NCBI GenBank assembly: GCA_025210655.1 | Contig: JAOARG010000064.1 | Location: 1-52,569, forward strand | Source of the DNA: Bacillota bacterium | GTDB taxonomy: Bacteria > Bacillota > Clostridia > Peptostreptococcales > Acidaminobacteraceae | DNA length: 52,569 nucleotides | Reading direction: 5' to 3' | The notes under the pieces: generated by a model | Seen by the model: only the letters and a program-made list of their open reading frames with translations | Told to the model about the DNA's origin: nothing | Databases searched by the model: none | Program-made: the position numbers and the translations under genes | In this document: piece by piece, positions 25,271 to 33,805 of the stretch | How the letters are laid out: each line of letters opens with the position of its first letter | How positions within the stretch are numbered: the stretch's first letter is position 1

Positions 25271-26228
25271 TTACATCCCTTCTTTCTTTTTTGATATTTT
25301 CAAGACTTTTAATTCCCTCATCTATTATTGGCGCAAAGGTGTTTCCAATTAGGACTGCAAACATAACACCGCCAGCAAAAAGGGCAAATCCTCTTATTAT
25401 TACTGTCACAGAACCTATTATGAAACCGTATATCCATTTTCCTTTGTTTGTTTTGGCACTTGATATAGGATCGGTTACCATAAAAACAGTTGCAAAAAGC
25501 ATTCCCCCTGAAAAAATTCCCCAGAAAGGTGAAGGTATTTCTGTAAATCCCATAAAAATCATTAAATAACTTGTGAAGAAAAATCCCAGTATAGTTCCGG
25601 CCATAGATCTATATGAAGCAGTTTTTTTGATTAATAGATAAATTCCGGAAATAATTATTAGCAGTGCACAGGTTTCCCCCAGGGATCCAGAGATATTACC
25701 GAACATTAGATTTTTAGTAGATTCTAAAAATCCCGTAGATCTATAATTGAGCATTGGAGTAGCTGTAGATACAGAATCTATAGTTGGAGCTATGTACTTA
25801 GTCAAACCAGCAGGAAATGCTTTAAAAGGAAGAGACCATTTCGTAGTTAAAAAACTAGGGAATGATACATATACAAAAGCTCTTGCTACAAGGGCAGGAT
25901 TAAATACATTTCGGCCAAATCCACCAAATACTTCTTTGCCAAAAACGATACCGAAAATAATTCCTATGGATGCTACCCAAAATGGAGTTGAGGGTGGTAA
26001 TGTAAGTCCATATAGTAATGCTGAAACAAATATTGCCTCCGATACAGGCTTCTTGCTTTTAAATTTGAAAATATACTCTGTAATTACAGCCGTAAGGGAG
26101 ATAATAGTTAAAAGAAGTAGGGATCTTAATCCAAAATAGTAGACTGATGCAAAAACTATTGGAATAAGAGAAATAATGACTTGTCTCATGTTTTTTTGTT
26201 TCATGAATTTAATATCTTTAATACTCAT
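25263..26228 (-). CDS. nqrB: Na+-NQR subunit B (covalent FMN, ion-translocating)
   Basis: A 321-residue membrane protein of the NqrB/RnfD family with about ten helices. The FMN attachment motif is DSVSTATP (about residues 170-177). LTLPPSTPFWVASIGI and FGGFGRNVFNPALVARAF are family signatures. The frame opens at 26243, but GGAGGTGG overlaps that ATG, so MSIKDIKF at 26228 is the start. It is the first gene of the operon. The usual first gene, nqrA, is missing: upstream are 155 bp of spacer and a divergent gene. Confidence 0.93.
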   Translation of the reverse strand: MSIKDIKFMKQKNMRQVIISLIPIVFASVYYFGLRSLLLLTIISLTAVITEYIFKFKSKKPVSEAIFVSALLYGLTLPPSTPFWVASIGIIFGIVFGKEVFGGFGRNVFNPALVARAFVYVSFPSFLTTKWSLPFKAFPAGLTKYIAPTIDSVSTATPMLNYRSTGFLESTKNLMFGNISGSLGETCALLIIISGIYLLIKKTASYRSMAGTILGFFFTSYLMIFMGFTEIPSPFWGIFSGGMLFATVFMVTDPISSAKTNKGKWIYGFIIGSVTVIIRGFALFAGGVMFAVLIGNTFAPIIDEGIKSLENIKKERRDVNA

Positions 26229-26383
26229 AGTAGCCACCTCCATATTTATAGCAAAATTCTATTATTAATGTATCCAATAATGGCTTTTGGTAAACACTGG
26301 ATGTAAGGAAATTTAATAATAATAATGAATATTTCTTTTCTATAAGTGGTATTAATGTAATTGATGGAAAGGAGGAATGAAAA

Positions 26384-26857
26384 ATGGATATATATGAATT
26401 TGCTATGGATATTGAGAAGAAGGGAAAAGAGCATTATCTTTTAATGATGGAAGAGGCACAGAACAAGGGCTTGAAAAAGATTTTTAAGTTTTTGGCTGAT
26501 GAGGAGGAAAAACACTATAGATATATTGAAGCTATAAAAAACAAGGTTAAGATTGAACTTGAAAGTGATAATCTTGAGAATGCTGAAAGGGTTTTTGAAC
26601 TTTTGATTTCAGAAGAAAATAAAAACTATAGTGGGGTTAAGGACCAAATTCAGGCATATCAAAAAGCCGGTGAGTTTGAAGATAAGAGTATAGAGTTTTA
26701 TAAGGAGCAATTAAATAAACATAAGGATCCACTTGAGAAGAATATTTTCCTGAGACTTTATTTTGAGGAGAAGAAACATAAGCTTCTTATAGAAAATATT
26801 CTAGAATTTGTAACAGAATTTGAAATGGAAGCATCAAGCCCTGAACATTTAAGATAG
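26384..26857 (+). CDS. Rubrerythrin-like ferritin-family protein
   Basis: A 157-residue four-helix protein with two repeated di-iron half-motifs: MEKKG..HY and EEEKHY in the first half, and EFEDKSIEFY and FEEKKHK in the second. This is the ferritin-like domain of rubrerythrin without a rubredoxin tail. Such proteins detoxify peroxide or handle iron in anaerobes. The ATG follows AAAGGAGG. It diverges from nqrB across a 155-bp spacer, so both may share regulatory sequence. Confidence 0.85.
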   Translation: MDIYEFAMDIEKKGKEHYLLMMEEAQNKGLKKIFKFLADEEEKHYRYIEAIKNKVKIELESDNLENAERVFELLISEENKNYSGVKDQIQAYQKAGEFEDKSIEFYKEQLNKHKDPLEKNIFLRLYFEEKKHKLLIENILEFVTEFEMEASSPEHLR

Positions 26858-26962
26858 AAATGATTGGAAAATAGCCGTGAAAAAGGGCTAGATATTTTTC
26901 ATACTGTATTGTGTATACATGTTTATGGGGGTTTATATATAAAAACTATATAAAAAAGCGCT

Positions 26963-26982
26963 TTGTATTTATTTTAATACAA
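26963..26982. promoter_or_regulatory. TTGTAT inverted repeat a
   Basis: TTGTATT-N6-AATACAA, perfect 7-bp arms, about 500 bp upstream of the PFOR start. Possible operator; the binding protein is unknown. Confidence 0.4.
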
Positions 26983-27115
26983 CAAAGTTGAAAGCTTATT
27001 AAATCAACGTATTGATTAATTTGTGACAATATTTTAAAATTTAATACAAGGAATTTGTTTATGGTGGGTTTATAAAAGCGATGTAAAATTAAGTAAAAAT
27101 AACTTTGTGTCATGA

Positions 27116-27132
27116 TTGTATTATGTATACAA
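27116..27132. promoter_or_regulatory. TTGTAT inverted repeat b
   Basis: TTGTAT-N5-ATACAA, perfect 6-bp arms. Possible operator of the same type as the neighbouring repeats. Confidence 0.4.
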
Positions 27133-27311
27133 AATGCAAAGAAAAACACGTGTCCGAGAAACCGTACAGTTTTGTAGTACATAAAAGGTCAGAATTAGCA
27201 ATTGACAATAATAAAACCCCTGAAACACACTGATAGGCTATTGTTAAGAAAGTTTACAACAAGTTTTCTAAAAAATCTAAAAATTCTATCGATTTTAACA
27301 GGATTTTTTTG

Positions 27312-27343
27312 CTTTGTATCGAATTAATAATAAGTATACAAAG
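27312..27343. promoter_or_regulatory. TTGTAT inverted repeat c
   Basis: CTTTGTAT-N16-ATACAAAG, perfect 8-bp arms, ending 48 bp upstream of the PFOR -35 box. It is the best-placed of the repeats to act as an operator or activator site. Confidence 0.45.
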
Positions 27344-27390
27344 TTAAAAATTCAAATTCCTTTATGAACTGTTTGTAAAAGAAGAGGGGT

Positions 27391-27419
27391 TTGACGGGTA
27401 CTTTGTTGTATACTATACT
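27391..27419 (+). promoter_or_regulatory. PFOR promoter
   Basis: TTGACG (27391-27396), a 17-bp spacer and TATACT (27414-27419). The spacer end contains TTGTATAC, another half-site of the repeats upstream. The leader is about 42 bp to the start codon. Confidence 0.8.
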
Positions 27420-27467
27420 TAAAAAGTAAGATTTTTTAATCAAAATTTGGTGTTAGGAGGCTATTTA

Positions 27468-30400
27468 ATGAGCAAAAAAGTTATGAAAACAATGGACGGT
27501 AATACAGCCGCTGCTTATGTATCTTATGCATTTACAGATGTTGCTGCTATTTACCCAATCACACCATCATCACCTATGGCAGAATTGGTAGATGATTGGT
27601 CGGCTCATGGACAAAAGAACATTTTCGGAAACCCTGTAGTTGTATCTGAATTACAATCTGAGGGGGGTGCAGCTGGAGCTGTACATGGATCTTTACAATC
27701 GGGAGCATTAACTACTACATTTACTGCTTCACAGGGATTACTTCTTATGATTCCTAATATGTACAAGATCGCAGGGGAATTATTACCTGGAGTATTCCAT
27801 GTAAGTGCCCGTGCTGTAGCAAGTCACGCATTATCAATTTTCGGTGATCATTCAGATGTTATGGCTGCAAGACAAACTGGTTTTGCACAAATCGCATCAG
27901 GTAGTGTTCAGGAAGTAATTGATCTTGGTGGTATTGCTCACCTTGCAGCTATCAAGAGTAGAGTACCTTTCGTACACTTCTTTGATGGTTTCAGAACTTC
28001 TCATGAGGTTCAAAAAGTTGAACTTATTGACTACAGTGAATTCGCAAGACTTGTTGATTATGATGCAGTTAACGAATTCAGAAACAGAGCATTAAATCCT
28101 GAGCACCCAGTTACAAGAGGTACAGCTCAGAATCCTGATATTTTCTTCCAGGCTAGAGAAGCTTGTAATCCATACTATGATTCATTAGCTGACATAGTAA
28201 ATGATTATATGAAGGAAATCTCAGCAATTACAGGTAGAGATTATCAGCCATTCAACTACTATGGACATGCAGAAGCAGATAGAATTATTATCGCTATGGG
28301 TTCTGTTGTAGAAACTATTGAAGAGACTGTTGATTACCTTATTGCTAAGGGAGAAAAAGTTGGTTTATTAAAAGTTAGACTTTATAGACCATTTGCTAAA
28401 GAATATTTCCTAAAGGCTATTCCTTCTACTGTTAAGAAGATAGCTGTTTTAGATAGAACTAAGGAGCCAGGTGCAACTGGTGAGCCATTATACCAAGATG
28501 TTAGAACTGTATTCTATGATGAAGAAGTTAAGCCTCTTGTAGTAGGTGGTAGATACGGACTTGGATCTAAGGATACTACTCCTTCACAGATCAAATCTGT
28601 ATACGATATGTTAGCTGAAGCTCCAAGAAACAACTTTACTATCGGTATCAATGATGATGTTACTCATCTTTCATTAGAAGTTAAAGATTTCATCGTTACT
28701 GAGAAGCCTGGTACAGTTAGATGTAAGTTCTGGGGACTTGGTTCAGATGGTACTGTTGGAGCAAACAAAAATGCTATCAAGATTATCGGTGATAAGACTG
28801 ATATGTATGCTCAAGGTTACTTCTCTTACGATTCTAAGAAGTCTGGTGGTATCACTATTTCTCACCTTAGATTCGGTAAAGAGCCAATTAGATCGACTTA
28901 CCTTATTGATGAGTCAGATTACGTTGCTTGTCACAACCAATCATACGTATATCAGTATGACTTATTAAAAGGACTTAAAAAGGGTGGTACTTTCGTACTT
29001 AACTGTAAGTGGGATGCTGCTGAGTTAGAAGAAAACTTACCAGCTGCTCTTAAGAAAGAAATCGCTGATAAAGAAATCAAGTTCTATACTATCAACGGTA
29101 CTCAAATTGCTGAAGATATTGGACTTGGAAATAGAATTAACATGGTAATGCAATCTGCATTCTTCAAACTTGCTGATGTTATCGAAGTTGAAAAGGCTAA
29201 CGAGTACTTAAAAGAAGCAATTGTTAAGTCTTACGGTAACAAGGGACAGAAGATTGTTGATATGAACAATGCTGCTGTTGATCAGGGAGCTGGCAAGCTT
29301 GTTAAGATTGATGTACCTGCTGCTTGGGGAACTGTTGAAGTTGTTGATACTACAGTTGAATCAGATGAGCCAGGATTCATCAAGGATATCTTAAGACCTA
29401 TCAATAAGCAAGAGGGTGACAACTTACCAGTAAGTACTTTTGTTGGAGCTGAAGATGGTACATTTGAGCAAGGTTCTGCTGCTTACGAGAAGAGAGGTAT
29501 TGCAGTTAATGTTCCTGAGTGGAAGATTGATAGCTGTATCCAGTGTAACCAATGTTCATTCGTATGTCCTCATGCTGCAATTAGACCTTACCTAGTTGAG
29601 AAGGGAACTGAAACTCCAGTTGATTTCGAAACTAAGAAGGCTATTGGTAAAGGTATGGAAGACTATGAGTATAGAATTCAGGTTTCTCCACTTGACTGTA
29701 CTGGATGTGGAAACTGTGCTGACATTTGTCCATCTAAAGTTAAGTCATTAGAAATGAAGCCTCTTGATACTCAAACTAAAGAAGTTAAGAATTGGGAATT
29801 TGCTTCTACTTTAAAAATAAATGATCATTTAATGAATGAGTTCAGTGTTAAGGGATCTCAGTTTGTTCAACCATTATTCGAGTTCTCAGGAGCTTGTGCT
29901 GGTTGTGGAGAGACTCCATACATGAAGCTTGTTACACAGTTATTCGGTGATAGAATGATAATTGCCAATGCAACAGGTTGTTCTTCAATCTGGGGTGGTT
30001 CGGCTCCATCTACACCATACTGTAAGAACCAAGAAGGTAAAGGTCCAGCTTGGGCTAACTCATTATTCGAAGACAATGCTGAGTACGGTTATGGTATGGC
30101 TTTAGGGGTGAAGTCAATCAGATCTGCTGTTAAGTCTTCTATGGAAGAAGCTCTAGGACTTGATGCACCTGCAGATATGAAGGAAGCATTCACTGCTTGG
30201 ATTGATAATATGGAAGATGCTGATGGATCTAAGAAAGCAACAGTTATGGTACTTGATGCAATTAAAGATTTCAAATCAGCTGATGAGAAATTAAACAAGA
30301 TCGTAGAAAACATTGATAACCAAAAAGATTACCTTATCAAGAAGTCTGTTTGGATTGTTGGTGGAGACGGTTGGGCTTATGACATTGGTTACGGTGGACT

Positions 30401-30995
30401 TGATCACGTAATCGCGTCAAGAGAGAACGTAAATATCCTTGTATTTGATACTGAGGTTTACTCAAATACTGGTGGACAGTCTTCTAAGGCGACTCCAACT
30501 GCAGCAGTTGCTAAGTTTGCAGCTTCTGGTAAGAAAGTTAAGAAGAAAGACCTTGGTATGATTGCAACTACTTACGGATACGTATATGTTGCTCAAACTT
30601 CAATGGGATACAACAAGAATCAGTTAGTTCAGGTTCTTAAAGAGGCAGAAGCATATGATGGACCATCTCTAATCATCTGTTACGCTCCTTGTATCGCACA
30701 CGGAATCAAGGAAGGTATGGGTAGAACTCAGAACCAAGCTAAGAAAGCTGTTGACGTAGGATACTGGCACTTATGGAGATACAACCCAATGCTAAACGGC
30801 GAGGGTGTAAATCCATTCAAGCTTGAGTCTCCAGAACCAAAAGAGTCATTCAGAGACTTCTTACTTGGAGAAGTAAGATACACTACTTTACAAAACTCTT
30901 TCCCAGAGTTAGCTGATGAACTGTTCGAAGAAGCAGAGAAGGATGCTAAGGAAAGATACCAGACATATTTAAGAATGTCTAAGATGGAGTACTAG
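27468..30995 (+). CDS. nifJ: Pyruvate:ferredoxin (flavodoxin) oxidoreductase
   Basis: An 1175-residue single-chain enzyme that oxidises pyruvate to acetyl-CoA and CO2 and reduces ferredoxin. Domains in order: pyrimidine-binding domain I (YPITPSSPMAEL), domain II, the gamma domain (SGGITISHLRFG), a two-cluster ferredoxin domain (CIQCNQCSFVCP and CTGCGNCADICP), and the TPP domain with CAGCGE, CSSIWGGS, GDGWAYDIGYGG and a further conserved cysteine near the end. An in-frame TTG at 27447 precedes AGGAGG, so ATG 27468 is the start. Codon use is richer in C-ending codons than its neighbours, as in highly expressed genes. It is monocistronic, with promoter and terminator seen. Confidence 0.97.
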   Translation: MSKKVMKTMDGNTAAAYVSYAFTDVAAIYPITPSSPMAELVDDWSAHGQKNIFGNPVVVSELQSEGGAAGAVHGSLQSGALTTTFTASQGLLLMIPNMYKIAGELLPGVFHVSARAVASHALSIFGDHSDVMAARQTGFAQIASGSVQEVIDLGGIAHLAAIKSRVPFVHFFDGFRTSHEVQKVELIDYSEFARLVDYDAVNEFRNRALNPEHPVTRGTAQNPDIFFQAREACNPYYDSLADIVNDYMKEISAITGRDYQPFNYYGHAEADRIIIAMGSVVETIEETVDYLIAKGEKVGLLKVRLYRPFAKEYFLKAIPSTVKKIAVLDRTKEPGATGEPLYQDVRTVFYDEEVKPLVVGGRYGLGSKDTTPSQIKSVYDMLAEAPRNNFTIGINDDVTHLSLEVKDFIVTEKPGTVRCKFWGLGSDGTVGANKNAIKIIGDKTDMYAQGYFSYDSKKSGGITISHLRFGKEPIRSTYLIDESDYVACHNQSYVYQYDLLKGLKKGGTFVLNCKWDAAELEENLPAALKKEIADKEIKFYTINGTQIAEDIGLGNRINMVMQSAFFKLADVIEVEKANEYLKEAIVKSYGNKGQKIVDMNNAAVDQGAGKLVKIDVPAAWGTVEVVDTTVESDEPGFIKDILRPINKQEGDNLPVSTFVGAEDGTFEQGSAAYEKRGIAVNVPEWKIDSCIQCNQCSFVCPHAAIRPYLVEKGTETPVDFETKKAIGKGMEDYEYRIQVSPLDCTGCGNCADICPSKVKSLEMKPLDTQTKEVKNWEFASTLKINDHLMNEFSVKGSQFVQPLFEFSGACAGCGETPYMKLVTQLFGDRMIIANATGCSSIWGGSAPSTPYCKNQEGKGPAWANSLFEDNAEYGYGMALGVKSIRSAVKSSMEEALGLDAPADMKEAFTAWIDNMEDADGSKKATVMVLDAIKDFKSADEKLNKIVENIDNQKDYLIKKSVWIVGGDGWAYDIGYGGLDHVIASRENVNILVFDTEVYSNTGGQSSKATPTAAVAKFAASGKKVKKKDLGMIATTYGYVYVAQTSMGYNKNQLVQVLKEAEAYDGPSLIICYAPCIAHGIKEGMGRTQNQAKKAVDVGYWHLWRYNPMLNGEGVNPFKLESPEPKESFRDFLLGEVRYTTLQNSFPELADELFEEAEKDAKERYQTYLRMSKMEY

Positions 30996-31010
30996 AATAT
31001 AGTTAAAATC

Positions 31011-31040
31011 ATGGAGTCGAATTTTCGGCTCCATTTTTTT
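31011..31040 (+). terminator. PFOR terminator
   Basis: ATGGAGTCGA (31011-31020) pairs with TCGGCTCCAT (31025-31034) with one G-U pair, followed by seven T residues. The first GCCTAA palindromic element begins right after it. Confidence 0.88.
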
Positions 31041-31042
31041 AT

Positions 31043-31533
31043 GCCTAATATTGCCTAATGCATACCTTGATCGCGCCTAATTTCTGCTATGCAGTTAGCC
31101 TAAGTTTGTTTTTTACTACTTTTCATATAGAAAAGCTGGATAGTGCTCCCAAAGGTCGCGATTAGTGTTCGCTGTGCTCTCGGGTAGTGCCTGAGCTAGT
31201 ATCTATCTCAGACGAGTAGAGATTGCTTTGCAATCAGAATGGAAATTTTACATTCGTAAAATAAATTTTAAGAACTTATTAAATGTTTATTTTATCTTAG
31301 GGTTTATAATAATGTTTTACGGTGGTAAAACTTCATTGATGATTGCAAAGCAATCTCTAAACGCAGTAGTATAAATTAATCTACTGCACTACCCATGAAC
31401 AAAGTGAATACTATCCGTGAGTGAAAGGAACACTCCTCAGCTTTTCCAAAAAGAAAAGTAGTACAAAACAAGCTTAGGCAACTTGCGAAGCAAAAATTAG
31501 GCGTGATCAAAGTAGCTTTAGGCTAGCTTAGGC
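31043..31533. repeat. GCCTAA palindromic element 1 (long form, 491 bp)
   Basis: A non-coding nested palindrome. Outer arms hold GCCTAA at 31043, 31053, 31075 and 31098 and TTAGGC at 31474, 31497, 31518 and 31528. TACTACTTTTC (31114-31124) matches GAAAAGTAGTA (31453-31463), GAAAAGCTG (31130) matches CAGCTTTTC (31438), GGATAGT (31138) matches ACTATCC (31410), and GGGTAGTGC (31182) matches GCACTACCC (31386). A 19-bp perfect pair lies at 31218-31236 and 31340-31358. Small hairpins fill the centre. It shares its arms with two shorter copies elsewhere in the window. No open frame or transposase lies within it. Confidence 0.85.
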
Positions 31534-31628
31534 TTAGCCCTTAGAATGATTCTCCTTTTCATCAATTTATGATAAACTATAGAATAGAAATTAAAATTAA
31601 GAAAAAATTAGTTGGAGGTTTATATATT

Positions 31629-32045
31629 ATGGGTAAAGTAACAGATATATGCATTAGTGAAAAAAGGGGTACTTTAAAGGATTCTGTTGACTCTTGTGAG
31701 ATTGTTTTCGGATATGGTGTAAAGGGTGATGGTCATGGTGGTGACTGGGATATGCAGGTTAGTGTTTTTCCTGAAGAAGCTTTAGACAAAGTTCCTGAGG
31801 ACATGTATGAAGAAGTTATGGCTGGTGGAAAGACTGAGAATATTACTATCAAGGGTATTGAACTTGAAAAGATGATGCCTGGAAATATTATTGTTATTGG
31901 TGATGTGGAGCTAGAAATCAAAAAAGTAGGTAAGGATAAGTATAAAACTCACGATAGACATTATATTGTAAGTAGAGAAGGTAGATTCTGTAGGGTACTT
32001 AAGTCTGGTAGTGTTAAAGTTGGGGATGAGGTATTAGTAAGATGA
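31629..32045 (+). CDS. Stand-alone MOSC domain protein (second)
   Basis: A 138-residue MOSC protein: SEKRGTLKDSV near the start, GYGVKGDGHGGDWDMQV in the middle and RFCRVLKSGSVKVGDEV at the end, with a single conserved cysteine there. It is distinct from the MOSC protein at 3075-3506. The frame begins 60 bases earlier, but TTGGAGG points to ATG 31629. It overlaps the next gene by ATGA and heads a run of seven close genes that includes an ABC importer. No molybdopterin gene is in the window. The substrate is unknown. Confidence 0.82.
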   Translation: MGKVTDICISEKRGTLKDSVDSCEIVFGYGVKGDGHGGDWDMQVSVFPEEALDKVPEDMYEEVMAGGKTENITIKGIELEKMMPGNIIVIGDVELEIKKVGKDKYKTHDRHYIVSREGRFCRVLKSGSVKVGDEVLVR

Positions 32046-32482
32046 AAATAGATGGTATTTTTCTAATGGAGAGTGTAAGGTTAAAGAGCTACAGAAGCAC
32101 AGCCATGTGGAATTTTACTAGGGAAGATAAGTTAAGGACATGGCTTGATAAGGAATGTGTTGTAAATGATAAAAATATAGCTTTTTCTATTAATGGCAAA
32201 GCTGTATCGATGGATATTGTAAAAAAGGATTATGATGATCAAATAGAATATGTTTTAAATGATGATGAAAGATCATACAGTCTTAAGGTATATATGATGA
32301 ACTGTACATCCTTGACTGAATTCTGTACTCAAATTAATTTCATTCAAGAAGGTTTTGTTGATTCTGATGAGAGAGATTATTATAAAGCTTTCTGGAATGA
32401 AAAACTTGATAAGTTGAGGGAGAACTTTAATGGATCATGGATTATTGAAGATAAGGATCTTGTACTGTCAGTGTTAAGATAG
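32042..32482 (+). CDS. Hypothetical protein, possibly SRPBCC-like
   Basis: A 146-residue soluble protein starting inside the MOSC stop codon. The C-terminal pattern (TEFCTQINFIQEGF, then a long amphipathic helix with YYKAFWNEKLDKLRENF) recalls START/SRPBCC folds of the AHSA1 type, in which a final helix with a conserved tryptophan closes a ligand pocket. The similarity is weak, so I leave the function open. It is probably cotranscribed with the MOSC gene and the genes downstream. Confidence 0.5.
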   Translation: MKIDGIFLMESVRLKSYRSTAMWNFTREDKLRTWLDKECVVNDKNIAFSINGKAVSMDIVKKDYDDQIEYVLNDDERSYSLKVYMMNCTSLTEFCTQINFIQEGFVDSDERDYYKAFWNEKLDKLRENFNGSWIIEDKDLVLSVLR

Positions 32483-32493
32483 AAGGTGAAAAA

Positions 32494-32805
32494 ATGGAGA
32501 GTCAGTTTAATTGTAGAAATTGTAAATACAATTATAAAAGCTTTTGTAGAAATATCAATGGTGAAGTTGAGTATGGTGGGCAAATATTAGATTTCTCTAT
32601 TATTCGAAACTGCTTTATTCCATCTGAAGAGTGTGCCAAGTCTTTGCTTGATTATCTTGAAGAGGACGATAGGTTAATATATAAGATGGACAAGAGTTTG
32701 GAAGAAGAGGATCTTATGATGAAGCTTAAAACAGGAAAATGGCCAGAGAGAAGACGTTCATCTAATATAATAGTAAAAGCAAATGGAGAAATAATTAAGT
32801 ACTAG
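32494..32805 (+). CDS. Small cysteine-motif protein
   Basis: A 103-residue protein with an N-terminal CRNCKYNYKSFC pattern (C-x2-C-x7-C) and further cysteines at about 40 and 47 (RNCFIPSEEC), consistent with a small metal-binding domain. The rest is charged, with an RRR stretch near 86-88. No family is recognised. The ATG follows AGAAGGTG, 11 bp after the preceding gene. It is part of the MOSC-ABC run. Confidence 0.55.
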   Translation: MESQFNCRNCKYNYKSFCRNINGEVEYGGQILDFSIIRNCFIPSEECAKSLLDYLEEDDRLIYKMDKSLEEEDLMMKLKTGKWPERRRSSNIIVKANGEIIKY

Positions 32806-32818
32806 GAGGATAAAAATA

Positions 32819-33805
32819 ATGAAAAAAATATTTGTTGCAATTATGATTTTAGTTCTTATCTTTACTGGGTGTCAAAAGGTTGACAATAATTCAACTGTAG
32901 ATTCAGAGGAAGTAAAGGTTACTGAGGAAAAGGAATCCATAGTATATAAGGTAGGACTACCAGGAGGAGTAACATCCTTAAGTATGGTTAAACTTATGAA
33001 GGAACAACCACTTGTTGAAGAAGGTGTGGATATTGTTTATGAAAATCTAAATTCACCTGATTTACTTGCTTCCAAGTTAATTGGAAATGAACTTGATATT
33101 GCAGTTGTTCCTACGAACCTTGCTGCTAAACTTTATAATAAGGGCATTGATTATAAAATAGCAGGTTCTAGTGTATGGGGAGTTTTATATATTGCATCTA
33201 CTGAGGAAATCAAGGATGTAAATGACCTTAAGGGTAGGGAAATTGCTGTGTTTGGAAAGGGTCTTAGCCCAGACATAATTCTTAACCATCTTTTAAGTGA
33301 AACAGGGATCTCTGAGGATGTTAAACTTAACTATGTAAATGGAGGTCAAGAGGTTGCTTCTGGTCTTATAGCTGAAAAATTCACTACAGGGCTTGTTCCT
33401 GAACCGGCACTATCTATTGTTATGAAAAAGAATAAAAATGTAAGTTATATACTGGATGTTCAAGGTTTGTGGAAAGAAATCAATGGAAATTATTCTTATC
33501 CACAGGCAAGTTTGATTGTTAAGGGTGAGTTGATTGAGAACAATCCTGAATTTGTTGAAAAATTTGTTAAAGAGTATTCACAAGCAGTAGCTTGGGTTAA
33601 TGAGAATCCGGATAAGGCTACTGAGTATTCAAACGAACTTGAGTTAATCAAGGGTATTGGCAAAGATGGTATCGAGAGATCAAACTTAAACTTTGTTACT
33701 GCTAAGGAAGCGAAAAAAGATATTGAGGCTTATTTAAATGTATTAAAGGATTTTGCACCTGATGCGGTTGGAGGTCAGTTGCCAGATGAGAATTTCTACT
33801 ATTAA
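32819..33805 (+). CDS. ABC transporter substrate-binding lipoprotein (NMT1/SsuA type)
   Basis: A 328-residue lipoprotein. The lipobox is FTGC with Cys18 as the lipidated residue. An acidic linker follows, then a type II periplasmic-binding fold (KVGLPGGVTSLSM, NELDIAVVPTNLAAKLYNKG, GKGLSPDIILNHLL, FTTGLVPEPALSI). Relatives bind sulfonates, nitrate, bicarbonate or thiamine precursors. The specificity cannot be read from the sequence. It is followed by an overlapping permease gene and an ATPase gene, so the full importer is encoded here. Confidence 0.88.
   Translation: MKKIFVAIMILVLIFTGCQKVDNNSTVDSEEVKVTEEKESIVYKVGLPGGVTSLSMVKLMKEQPLVEEGVDIVYENLNSPDLLASKLIGNELDIAVVPTNLAAKLYNKGIDYKIAGSSVWGVLYIASTEEIKDVNDLKGREIAVFGKGLSPDIILNHLLSETGISEDVKLNYVNGGQEVASGLIAEKFTTGLVPEPALSIVMKKNKNVSYILDVQGLWKEINGNYSYPQASLIVKGELIENNPEFVEKFVKEYSQAVAWVNENPDKATEYSNELELIKGIGKDGIERSNLNFVTAKEAKKDIEAYLNVLKDFAPDAVGGQLPDENFYY

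Larger units (their letters stand above)
26858..27467 (+). other. 610-bp regulatory region upstream of PFOR
   Basis: No gene is seen. The stretch is very AT-rich and holds several TTGTAT/ATACAA inverted repeats, listed separately, and a strong promoter just before the PFOR gene. A weak hairpin, TAGCC...GGCTA (26872-26890), could end the rubrerythrin-like gene. Confidence 0.6.

Noticed and set aside
22355..26228. Interpretation of the operon as Rnf rather than Nqr
   Set aside because: The F-type subunit with N-terminal anchor, 2Fe-2S, FAD and NADH domains and the order B-C-D-E-F are Nqr features; rnfB and rnfC are absent.
27241..27259. Rex-like site TTGTTAA-N5-TTTACAA upstream of PFOR
   Set aside because: The spacing is one base longer than the usual Rex operator and one half-site is imperfect, so the call is not safe.
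27262..27276. CodY-like box upstream of PFOR
   Set aside because: Three mismatches to the 15-bp consensus in a region of very high AT content; not above background.
31043..31533. CRISPR array or insertion sequence at the repeated GCCTAA units
   Set aside because: The units are short, in inverted orientation and irregularly spaced, without direct repeat-spacer structure, cas genes or a transposase.
32042..32482. Firm assignment of the 146-residue protein as an SRPBCC ligand-binding protein
   Set aside because: Only the C-terminal helix pattern is suggestive; key family motifs are not clear enough.
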